A DNA stretch of 9,898 nucleotides from JAVVTQ01 sp036653595. Its GTDB lineage: Bacteria; Bacillota; Clostridia; Oscillospirales; Ruminococcaceae. The stretch is from assembly GCA_036653595.1 (NCBI GenBank), contig JAVVTQ010000048.1:1-9898 (forward strand), read 5' to 3'. Shown here piece after piece: positions 1 through 5,700 of the stretch. A program made the translations under genes and the position numbers. The notes beneath the pieces were generated by a model, which saw nothing but the letters and a program-made list of their open reading frames with translations, did no database searches and was not told the origin of the DNA. Within the stretch, counting starts at the first letter, position 1. Each line of letters opens with the position of its first letter.

Positions 1-124
1 AAGAGTAATGCACATGCAGAGCAAAAATTGAGATAAGCTTTTTCGGCTGGGGGGGTGTCAGCGAGAGTGGCGAAAAGCTCGAAATATGCCCAACTGACAC
101 GCGCGGAAAAGCGACGGTTTTCAG
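1..124. other. Leader stretch with inverted repeat, no gene supported
   Basis: Two forward frames are open from the left edge but stop by base 36, so at most the last dozen codons of an upstream gene are present. The remainder is non-coding. A perfect 7-bp inverted repeat, GTGTCAG at 55-61 and CTGACAC at 94-100, encloses 32 bases. A looser complementarity joins AGCTTTT near 37 to AAAAGCT near 73. This could be a structured 3' untranslated region or the tail of a small RNA ending at the terminator that follows. I do not recognise an RNA family. Confidence 0.3.
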
Positions 125-158
125 CGCACTGTCCCGCGCAGGGGACAGTGCGTTTTTT
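125..158 (+). terminator. Intrinsic terminator upstream of the regulator gene
   Basis: An 11-bp perfect stem (CGCACTGTCCC at 125-135 with GGGACAGTGCG at 142-152) has a 6-base loop and is followed at once by six T residues (153-158). This is a textbook rho-independent terminator on the plus strand. It isolates the promoter at 173-200 from upstream transcription. Confidence 0.92.
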
Positions 159-172
159 ATCCAAATATTACC

Positions 173-200
173 TTGAAAAATTATAGAGTTGTGATATAAT
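173..200 (+). promoter_or_regulatory. Sigma-A promoter with extended -10
   Basis: The -35 box TTGAAA (173-178) lies 16 bases before a perfect -10 box TATAAT (195-200). The -10 is preceded by TG one base upstream (192-193), giving the extended form TGaTATAAT. Transcription would start near 207, about 45 bases before the regulator start codon. No operator-like dyad is evident in it, so expression may be constitutive or set by host polymerase. No comparable promoter was found ahead of the structural genes. Confidence 0.85.
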
Positions 201-250
201 TAAATAAAAAGAACAAACGTTCTAAATACATGCTTTGTGAAAGGGAAAAA

Positions 251-682
251 ATGAAGAAAATTACTGTTGAAAGACTGTCACAGCTCAAAGCACTCAAACG
301 AGAAATTGCCGCCGAAAAGCACAGGCTGAAACGAGTACGAGAGCTTGCGACATACGGGCACAGCACATATGGTTCCGTGCACGTGCAGGGAGGCTTTGTC
401 GCCGATAAGACGGGAATTTATGCGGCGGAAATCGCATATTTGCAGCAGCTTATCGGGGAGGGGATGAACAGGGCGATTTGTGAGCTGCTCAGACTGGAAA
501 AGTTTATATCGGACATTGAGGACAGCGATTTGAGAATTATTTTTAGGGAGCGCTACATCAAGGGCAAAAACTGGCAGGCAATTGCAATGATGATGGAGTC
601 CTGCGATGAGCAGCTTCCAAGAAGAAGACATGACAGGTACATTGAAAAGAAGAATAAGGAAGCTTTGGGAGTGTACGAATAG
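251..682 (+). CDS. Probable phage late-gene transcriptional regulator (ArpU/DUF1492-like, sigma-region-4-like)
   Basis: This 143-aa protein probably acts as a DNA-binding regulator of the phage. Residues 1-32 are a basic, heptad-like helix (KKITVERLSQLKALKREI...) suggesting a coiled coil. Residues 55-90 form another long helix. Residues 92-134 follow the pattern of sigma-70 region 4 and of small phage late regulators: acidic lead-in DSDLR, RERYIKGKNWQAIA (first helix and turn), then the basic helix RRRHDRYIEKK. I chose the ATG at 251 because GAAAGGG sits five bases before it. An in-frame ATG at 230 lacks a ribosome site. The gene stands alone behind its own promoter and terminator, and its stop codon lies inside the degenerate first repeat unit. 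Family assignment is from pattern recognition; activation of the late operon is inference. A host-like sigma-related protein is the alternative. Confidence 0.7.
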   Translation: MKKITVERLSQLKALKREIAAEKHRLKRVRELATYGHSTYGSVHVQGGFVADKTGIYAAEIAYLQQLIGEGMNRAICELLRLEKFISDIEDSDLRIIFRERYIKGKNWQAIAMMMESCDEQLPRRRHDRYIEKKNKEALGVYE

Positions 683-1046
683 TACGCGCAGATGCGGTAA
701 GCTGGTATTGTGAAGGATTGGAGAGGAGAGCAGAAACGGTGCAAGACAATATAGGCGAGGGTTTGATGATAAATTTCGGATGTACGCAAAGTACGGGCGA
801 AGAGATATAAAATGATATTGTGAAGGATTGGAGAGGAGAGCAAAAACGGTGCAAGACAATATAGGCGAGGATTTAATATTAAATTTCGGATGTACGAAAA
901 GTACGAGCGAAGAGATATAAAATGATATTGTGAAGGATTGGAGAGGAGAGCAGAAAAGGTACAAGACAATATAGGGCGAGGGTTTGATAATAAATTTCGG
1001 ATGTACGCAAAGTACGGACGAAGAGATATAAAATGGTATTGTGAAG
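673..1046 (+). repeat. Tandem array of about 110-bp units with GTAC-N5-GTAC dyads
   Basis: Three tandem units occupy 706-815, 816-925 and 926-1036 (110, 110 and 111 bp). By hand alignment they are about 94-95% identical. A ten-base stub of a fourth begins at 1037. A degenerate leading unit covers about 673-705. Each unit ends in a dyad with GTAC pairs at 782/791, 892/901 and 1003/1012. In the three good units the dyad is flanked symmetrically by TTCG and CGAA, spanning 27 bp (775-801 in the first). Eleven bases further on lies TATAAAAT (806, 916 and 1027), a possible -10. The leading unit keeps only the GTAC pair (673 and 682). There are no spacers, so this is not CRISPR. Plausible roles are regulator-binding iterons, activator-dependent late promoters, or small-terminase binding sites for packaging. 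No longer gene fits the region. Confidence 0.95.
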
Positions 1047-1064
1047 ATGAGGCAAAAGTCAGAG

Positions 1065-1092
1065 AGCGTCCCGAAATTCGGGGCGCTTTTAT
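1065..1092 (+). terminator. Intrinsic terminator after the repeat array
   Basis: The stem AGCGTCCCGA (1065-1074) pairs with TCGGGGCGCT (1078-1087) through ten pairs including one G-U, with a three-base loop. It continues into TTTATT. It should end the regulator transcript. It also stands between the repeat array and the structural genes, so any transcript started in the array must read through it. Confidence 0.8.
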
Positions 1093-1103
1093 TATGCGCT
1101 GAG

Positions 1104-1346
1104 ATGGGCGAAAAACGTATTTTGTCATTTTGTCAAAACGAAATGATGAAGATTCTCGTTATTTTATGGAATGGAAACTTCAACGCGCTAAAAATGACAG
1201 AGGGTGGACTTTTGATAATTTTTGCTTATGCGAAAAAGGGAGTGACAAATTGCAAAGCCGACGAGAGAGAAAGAGATGTGAAAAATGCGTGTGGAACTGT
1301 AAAAAGCAATGCGGAAAAATGTTCTGCATATTTCCGCGGTGCGTAG
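1104..1346 (+). CDS. Uncertain small ORF between terminator and terminase genes
   Basis: This 80-codon frame starts at ATG 1104 and stops 36 bases before the next gene. I do not recognise the product. It has a mixed hydrophobic segment (MKILVILW near residue 15, LLIIFAY near 36) and a charged C-terminal half with scattered Cys. No clear Shine-Dalgarno precedes it. The frame opens further upstream to GTG 1041, but that would translate through the terminator. A competing frame, TTG 1130 to 1438, is Cys-rich (CEKC, then C and QC) and overlaps the next gene. Purine-first codons and frequent GCG and GGA favour the frame listed, but only slightly. The stretch may equally be a non-coding leader or packaging site. 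Confidence 0.3.
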   Translation: MGEKRILSFCQNEMMKILVILWNGNFNALKMTEGGLLIIFAYAKKGVTNCKADERERDVKNACGTVKSNAEKCSAYFRGA

Positions 1347-1382
1347 TTCGAAATGAGAAGGTTGAGAAGGGGGAGAGATTTG

Positions 1383-1667
1383 ATGAAATCGAAAAAAGGC
1401 GGAAAGGATCTGAAGCAGCTTGTGAGGGAAATGCTTGAGAAAACGGTTGACACTCGCGATGGCGGAAACGCAGAGGAGAGCACATGCGCAGAGGGGATGA
1501 CAAACTGTGAGGTGATTGCAAAAAATCTGGTGAGCGAGGCTGTGGGCGGAAACACAGCCGCTGCAAAGTACATTGTCGGAATTGTCGAAGAGCAGGAAAT
1601 AAAAAAGCAGAGCGGTGCGGAAAAATTTGTTTTGGAAATAAAGCGAGTCGATGAAAAAGACAATTGA
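1383..1667 (+). CDS. Putative terminase small subunit (short, DUF5681-like)
   Basis: This 94-aa protein is probably the DNA-recognition subunit of the packaging motor, inferred mainly from position: its end overlaps the large terminase start by 17 bp. The N-terminus SKKGGKDLKQLVREML recalls the basic, glycine-containing start of phage DUF5681-type proteins. The second half (EVIAKNLVSEAVGGNTAAAKYIVGIVEEQE) has the 'A..G...AA..I' helical pattern of that group. I chose ATG 1383, which has AAGGGGGAG eight bases upstream. An in-frame ATG at 1353 lacks this. Most small terminases are longer and carry an N-terminal helix-turn-helix, which I cannot see here. DNA recognition might therefore rest on another protein or the assignment may be wrong. 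Confidence 0.55.
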   Translation: MKSKKGGKDLKQLVREMLEKTVDTRDGGNAEESTCAEGMTNCEVIAKNLVSEAVGGNTAAAKYIVGIVEEQEIKKQSGAEKFVLEIKRVDEKDN

Positions 1668-2973
1668 GGTGACAAGCCGACAGCTTGACTTTATTGATGC
1701 GGCGGCCGATGAGGTGCTGTTTGGCGGGGCAGCAGGTGGCGGCAAAAGCTTTGGACAGCTAATTGACGCTTTGGTATTCGCGGTGAGGTATGAGGGGTCA
1801 AAGCAGCTTATTCTGCGAAGGACCATGCCTGAGCTGGAGCATTCGCTGATATTGGGCATGCGTTCGATTTATCCTGCGCAAATATACGCCTACAAGGACA
1901 AAAATCACTGTGTGCAGTTTTGCAACGGCTCAACAATTGAATTTGGATACTGCGCAAATGACGGCGACGTATACAGATATCAGTCTGCTGAGTATGACGT
2001 CATTAGGTTCGATGAGCTGACGCATTTCAGCGAGAGCATTTACTTGTATTTGATGTCGAGACTCCGAGGTGTAAACGGATTTCCAAAACAGATGAAGAGC
2101 ACAACGAACCCGGGAGGAGAGGGGCATGAGTGGGTAAAGCGGAGGTTCATCGACAGCATGGAGCCGAACACGGTTACGCTGTTTGGAGAGATGACGCGCG
2201 TGTTTTTGCCGGCCTTTTTGGCAGACAACAGCTTTTTGCTAAAAAACGACAGAAAGTATGCGAAGAGACTTCAGAATCTGCCGCCTCAGCAAAGAAAAGC
2301 ATTGCTAAAAGGAGAATGGGATATTAATGAGGGAAGATATTTTGATGAGTTTACACGCGAGGTGCACACGGTTAAGCCATTTGAAATACCAGGTGATTGG
2401 CAGAGATATTTTGCGATGGACTATGGGCTTGACATGCTGGCGGGTTACTGGATTGCGCTTGACACACATCAAAGAGCCTATGTATACCGTGAGATTTATG
2501 AGCCAAATCATATAATTTCTTCCGCGGCAAAACGGATTTTGGAGATGTGCGACGAGGAGGTTGCGGCGTTTATCGCACCGGCGGATTTGTGGAGCAAGAG
2601 GCAGGAGACGGGAAAGAGCGCAGCACAGATTTTCTGCGAATATGGAATCGCACTTTCGAAGTGTGACTGTGCCAGAGTTTCCGGATGGTACACACTCAAG
2701 GAATGGCTCAGTCCGTTTATAGATGAGACAGGAAAAAGGACGGCGAGACTTGTAATATTTGAAAATTGCAGAAACCTGATTCGATGCTTGCCAGCGCTTT
2801 TGCGTGACGAGAGAAAACCAAATGACTGCGCGAGGACTCCGCATGAGCTGACGCATGCGCCCGATGCGATTAGATACTTTGTGAGCAGCGTAGCGGAAAA
2901 AAAGCAAGGAGAGGCAGGCGCGGGGGACGGGGACATCGCAGACCAGCTCAACAATTTATTGGCATTTAAATGA
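1651..2973 (+). CDS. terL: Terminase large subunit (ATPase-nuclease)
   Basis: This 440-aa protein is the motor that pumps DNA into the procapsid and cuts the concatemer. The ATPase domain shows Walker A GGAAGGGKS (residues 25-33), Walker B VIRFDE (117-122) ending in the catalytic Glu, and the coupling motif STTNPGG (150-156). An RNase H-like nuclease domain follows the linker near 225-250. Its three metal-binding aspartates are likely D257 (AMDYG), D312 (APADLW) and D405 (HAPDAIRYF). Length is normal for the family. The start overlaps the preceding gene by 17 bp, which suggests coupled translation. The C-terminal tail (about 416-440) is acidic and glycine-rich, fitting a portal-docking tail. 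The call is secure; headful versus cohesive-end packaging cannot be told from this sequence. Confidence 0.95.
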   Translation: MKKTIEVTSRQLDFIDAAADEVLFGGAAGGGKSFGQLIDALVFAVRYEGSKQLILRRTMPELEHSLILGMRSIYPAQIYAYKDKNHCVQFCNGSTIEFGYCANDGDVYRYQSAEYDVIRFDELTHFSESIYLYLMSRLRGVNGFPKQMKSTTNPGGEGHEWVKRRFIDSMEPNTVTLFGEMTRVFLPAFLADNSFLLKNDRKYAKRLQNLPPQQRKALLKGEWDINEGRYFDEFTREVHTVKPFEIPGDWQRYFAMDYGLDMLAGYWIALDTHQRAYVYREIYEPNHIISSAAKRILEMCDEEVAAFIAPADLWSKRQETGKSAAQIFCEYGIALSKCDCARVSGWYTLKEWLSPFIDETGKRTARLVIFENCRNLIRCLPALLRDERKPNDCARTPHELTHAPDAIRYFVSSVAEKKQGEAGAGDGDIADQLNNLLAFK

Positions 2974-2983
2974 AAGGAGAAGT

Positions 2984-3175
2984 ATGGAGGTATTGATTGG
3001 TGCGGTGCTTTTTTTGCAAGGTGTGCTGCTCGGAGTGCTTGCAAAAAAGGCGGGTCAAAAAAAGAAGAAAAAGACGGCTATTGAAGAGGAAGAATGCGAG
3101 GAAAGTATGAGAATGCAGTATTTGAATTTTTTGAATTACTGCGGAAGCGAGAGGGGGCAAAATGAGCTTGAATAA
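2984..3175 (+). CDS. Small single-pass membrane protein, unknown function
   Basis: This 63-aa protein has one predicted transmembrane helix (residues about 3-20, VLIGAVLFLQGVLLGVLA) followed at once by a lysine-rich cluster (21-30), then an acidic stretch (EEEECEE). The positive-inside rule puts the C-terminus in the cytoplasm. AAAGGAG lies seven bases before ATG 2984, ten bases after the terminase stop, and the gene overlaps the portal start by 14 bp, so it is a real member of the operon. Lysis or membrane-docking roles can be imagined, but nothing in the sequence shows either. It is too short, with too few helices, for a typical holin. Confidence 0.75.
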   Translation: MEVLIGAVLFLQGVLLGVLAKKAGQKKKKKTAIEEEECEESMRMQYLNFLNYCGSERGQNELE

Positions 3176-4685
3176 TGAGGTGGCACCAAAGGATATTTTT
3201 AGGCAATACAGCGAATGCACAGCGTACAATGCGGGAAAGGGGCTGTATGAGACAGTGCGGCAAAACGAGAACTTCTTCATTGGAAAGCAGTGGGAGGGGC
3301 TCAATGCGCCCGATCTTGACAAGCCTGTTTTGAATTTTCTCAAGCGGGTGGGAAATTATCTTGTGGCGATGCTTGTGACAGACGACGTCACTGCGCAGCT
3401 TGTGCCGTTTGTCAAAGCAGACAAGTCACTCAAGAGCGCGCGCGCTCTTGAGGCACAGGTGGAACGCGTTGTCGAAAACACAAAGATGAAGGCGAAGCTG
3501 CGCGACATGCTAAGAAACTGTGTTGTAGATGGGGACGGGGTATTTTATTGGTATTTTGACAGCCCAAAATGCGGTGAGCGAAGAGGCGAAATTCACCTTG
3601 AGGTAGCGGATAACACTCGGGTTTTGTTTGGAAATCCCTTTTTGAGCGACATTCAAAAGCAGCCGTTTGTGCTCATCACCAAGCGCGAACAGGTGGAGAG
3701 CGTCCGCAAAAGAGCGGCACTTTTCGGAAAACGAAGCGGCGAAATTGTGCCCGACGGAGCTTTTGAAGGCAGGGAGGAGAAGGGTTACAGTGCGAGCGAT
3801 TTGGTGACGGTGGTTTTAAAGTTATACAGAAAAAATGATGAGATTTGGTTTACGGAGGTGACGAAGGACAAGGTGGTCAGGCCGCCGGTAAACACGGGAT
3901 ACAGGCTATATCCGATTAGCTTTATGAACTGGGAGCGTGTGAGAAATTCCTATCACGGACAAGCTGCTATAACGGGGCTTATCGCCAATCAAATTGCGGT
4001 CAACAAGCTTTGGGCGATGGCTATTCGGCATCAGCATACCATGGCATTTCCGAAGATATTCTATGACAGGATGAAGATAAAGGAATGGACCAACAGGGTC
4101 GGAGAAGCTGTTGCGGTGACGGGAGATCCAAACGGTGCGGTTGCGACAAGCTTTCGCGCGGGAGACATGTCGGCGCAGCTCTTGGAGGTTGTTGACAGGA
4201 CAATAAGCTATACTAAGGAATTTATGGGTGCTTCGGACGCGGCGCTCGGAAACATTAAGCCGGACAACACATCGGCGATTATTGCCGTTCAGAAGGCCTC
4301 GGCGGCGCCGCTGGAGCTGCAAAGACTGGCGATGTATCAGTTTATTGAGGACAGCATCAGAATTGTGATTGAACTTATTCGCGCACACTATGGAATCAGA
4401 ATTATTGAAAAAACCGATGGGTTGACAGGGGAGACAGAGCTTTTTGACTTTTCGGCGATTGATTATGATGAGCTTGATCTCAAGGTCGATGTAGGGGCCT
4501 CTGCGTACTGGTCTGAGCTGACACAAATGGGAACGCTGGACAATCTGTTTGCAAAGGGAGTCATTACAGATGCGCTGCTGTATCTTGAAGGAGTGCCTGA
4601 CGGCTACATCAAAAATAAAAGCAAAATCATTGAGAAGCTGCGAAATGAGACGGCGGCAATGAAAATACACAGCGAGGGGGCTTAA
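3162..4685 (+). CDS. Portal protein
   Basis: This 507-aa protein should form the ring at the unique capsid vertex through which DNA enters and leaves, and which docks the terminase and head-tail adaptor. Support comes from its place directly after the terminase and from its architecture. The N-terminal segment has the NENFFIGKQWEG pattern (residues 35-46) seen in P22-type portals. The middle has YRLYPISFMNWERVRNSYHG near 247-266 and a following long helix (ANQIAVNKLWAMAI). The segment DNTSAIIAVQKASAAPLELQ is typical of the portal crown/stem region. It is shorter than P22 gp1 (725 aa) and lacks a long C-terminal barrel. AGAGGGGG precedes ATG 3162 by five bases. Portal is confident; the exact subfamily is not. 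Confidence 0.88.
   Translation: MSLNNEVAPKDIFRQYSECTAYNAGKGLYETVRQNENFFIGKQWEGLNAPDLDKPVLNFLKRVGNYLVAMLVTDDVTAQLVPFVKADKSLKSARALEAQVERVVENTKMKAKLRDMLRNCVVDGDGVFYWYFDSPKCGERRGEIHLEVADNTRVLFGNPFLSDIQKQPFVLITKREQVESVRKRAALFGKRSGEIVPDGAFEGREEKGYSASDLVTVVLKLYRKNDEIWFTEVTKDKVVRPPVNTGYRLYPISFMNWERVRNSYHGQAAITGLIANQIAVNKLWAMAIRHQHTMAFPKIFYDRMKIKEWTNRVGEAVAVTGDPNGAVATSFRAGDMSAQLLEVVDRTISYTKEFMGASDAALGNIKPDNTSAIIAVQKASAAPLELQRLAMYQFIEDSIRIVIELIRAHYGIRIIEKTDGLTGETELFDFSAIDYDELDLKVDVGASAYWSELTQMGTLDNLFAKGVITDALLYLEGVPDGYIKNKSKIIEKLRNETAAMKIHSEGA
3429..3452. repeat. 24-bp perfect palindrome inside the portal gene
   Basis: Bases 3429-3452 read identically on both strands: CTCAAGAGCGCG followed by its reverse complement. 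It is in frame and encodes LKSARALE (residues 90-97), with the codons themselves mirrored. As RNA it could fold into a short, very stable stem. It may be chance within an alanine/arginine helix, or a binding site or mRNA structure. Confidence 0.9.
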
Positions 4686-4690
4686 GAGGA

Positions 4691-5041
4691 GTGAAATGCG
4701 CAGAGTGTTCGAATGACCTGAGAATAGCGGATTCCTACACACAGGCTGTGGTTTCAAACAGCGGTGTGGTTGAGGTGTACTCGGTTATTGATTTGAAATG
4801 CGTGAATCCGGCATGTCGGCTTTCGAAAAGCGGCGAGGTGGTTGAGCGCTTTCGAAGAAAAATTGAGGCAGCAAAGCAAAGAGAGGGAGACATTGTGTGC
4901 TGCGGCATTCCCATTGCAAAAAAAGGCAGTGACGGGCGCACTTTCGCTATGCCCGGAACGCTGCACAGGGAAAACGAGGACGGCACAAAAGCCGTGTTTA
5001 TTTGTCCCACATGCAAAAGAGAGCACATGGCCGAAATTTAA
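4691..5041 (+). CDS. Double zinc-ribbon protein, unknown function
   Basis: This 116-aa protein has four cysteine groups: CAEC (C3, C6), C37 with C42, the pair C70-C71, and CPTC (C105, C108). These suggest two metal-binding ribbons, one at the N-terminus (3/6 with 37/42) and one at the C-terminus (70/71 with 105/108, perhaps with nearby His). A basic, helical linker (FRRKIEAAKQRE) joins them. The start is GTG 4691: AAGAGGA abuts it, which is too close, so GAGGGGG at 4674-4680 (ten bases away) is the likelier ribosome site. The gene follows the portal by five bases and belongs to the operon. It may be a structural accessory or a nucleic-acid-binding regulator; the sequence does not decide. Confidence 0.75.
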   Translation: MKCAECSNDLRIADSYTQAVVSNSGVVEVYSVIDLKCVNPACRLSKSGEVVERFRRKIEAAKQREGDIVCCGIPIAKKGSDGRTFAMPGTLHRENEDGTKAVFICPTCKREHMAEI

Positions 5042-5178
5042 TGTGGATAAGCAAAGACACCACAAAACAGGCCGGCTCAAAAAGAGCGATTTACTTTGAT
5101 TGCATTGGAGAGACGAGCTGCTCTGCTCAACGGCGGCATCGGGAGGACAAAGAAACTGATTGCGGGATCGGAAGGTGA
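5041..5178 (+). CDS. Possible 45-aa ORF joined by TAATG to the zinc-ribbon gene
   Basis: ATG 5041 overlaps the previous TAA stop by one base (TAATG), an arrangement compatible with stop-restart translation. The 45 codons give a polar, basic peptide with four Cys (FDCIGETSCSAQRRHRED) and no domain I recognise. There is no independent Shine-Dalgarno. It fills most of the 180-base gap before the scaffold gene. Alternatively the stretch is an untranslated leader that regulates the scaffold and the frame is open by chance. Confidence 0.35.
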   Translation: MWISKDTTKQAGSKRAIYFDCIGETSCSAQRRHREDKETDCGIGR

Positions 5179-5190
5179 GCGGCGGATTGA

Positions 5191-5216
5191 CTCCTTTGTT
5201 AAATATTGAAAAGGAG
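5191..5216 (+). promoter_or_regulatory. Hairpin covering the scaffold ribosome-binding site
   Basis: CTCCTTT (5191-5197) is perfectly complementary to AAAGGAG (5210-5216), with a 12-base A/T-rich loop. The right arm is the Shine-Dalgarno of the scaffold gene, five bases before its ATG at 5222. Folding would hide the ribosome site, so translation of the scaffold could be switched by a protein or by ribosomes moving through the upstream ORF. Seven pairs without outer extension make a modest stem. Confidence 0.5.
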
Positions 5217-5221
5217 AAAAA

Positions 5222-5686
5222 ATGGCAACGGAAAAAACTATGAAGGCTATGCTTTTCGACACGGAGAAACCTGTGGATCTGCTGTCGAAGAAAAACGGAG
5301 AGGAGAGGGAGGAATATGAACTGAACATCGACGGAAAGCCAGTTAAGCTTGCGCTTGAAGAGATTTTGGCGCTCGCGCAAGACAGTGCGGCAAAAAAAGA
5401 CGGCGAGGCGGCGAAGCTGCTTGAGAATGTGCCGGAGCTTGAGGAATTTGTCCAAAAGTACCCTGATGTGCTGGACTTTCCAAAAGAGGTCGAGGAAAAA
5501 ATACGGCGCGGGAAAACACCGATGCAGGCATACCTCGAGTATGAAAATGAAGAGCTTAAAAGAGAGCTTTCGCAATCGACATTGAATCAAAAGAACAAAA
5601 AAGTTCCCGGAAGCGCACAAGGAGACGCGGAGAGCGAAGATGAAACCGATGAACTGCTGCGCATTTTTAACGCGGTTTTTGAATAA
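5222..5686 (+). CDS. Capsid scaffolding protein
   Basis: This 154-aa protein probably directs procapsid assembly and then leaves the head. It is strongly charged and acidic and predicted almost wholly helical (for example EELKRELSQ near 112-120). It has a low-complexity acidic segment, DAESEDETDELL, near the C-terminus, followed by a short hydrophobic end (RIFNAVFE) that could bind the coat. Position immediately before the coat gene is the classic scaffold slot, as with P22 gp8. Residues 32-50 (YELNIDGKPVKLALEEIL) resemble the N-terminal beta-hairpin plus helix seen in many Firmicutes phage scaffolds. AAGGAG precedes the ATG by five bases but can be masked by the hairpin just upstream. No protease motif is evident. 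Confidence 0.8.
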   Translation: MATEKTMKAMLFDTEKPVDLLSKKNGEEREEYELNIDGKPVKLALEEILALAQDSAAKKDGEAAKLLENVPELEEFVQKYPDVLDFPKEVEEKIRRGKTPMQAYLEYENEELKRELSQSTLNQKNKKVPGSAQGDAESEDETDELLRIFNAVFE

Positions 5687-5700
5687 GGAGGAGATAAATA

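Noticed and set aside
230..250. Upstream start for the regulator gene
   Set aside because: No Shine-Dalgarno precedes ATG 230, whereas GAAAGGG is well placed for ATG 251.
673..1046. CRISPR array
   Set aside because: Units are about 110 bp, directly abutting and near-identical throughout, with no unique spacers and no cas genes nearby.
278..1128. Long minus-strand open frames with repeated peptides across the array
   Set aside because: The repeat unit has no stop on the minus strand in any frame and its 110-bp period shifts the frame each time, so the same peptides appear in three frames. There is no ribosome site and no coding signal.
1194..1219. Promoter for the structural operon (ATGACA and GATAAT)
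   Set aside because: Both boxes are near consensus but the spacer is only 14 bases, too short for a sigma-A promoter.
4735..5620. Minus-strand frames opposite the zinc-ribbon and scaffold genes
   Set aside because: They are shadows of plus-strand genes that have ribosome sites and recognisable features, and they oppose the direction of the operon.
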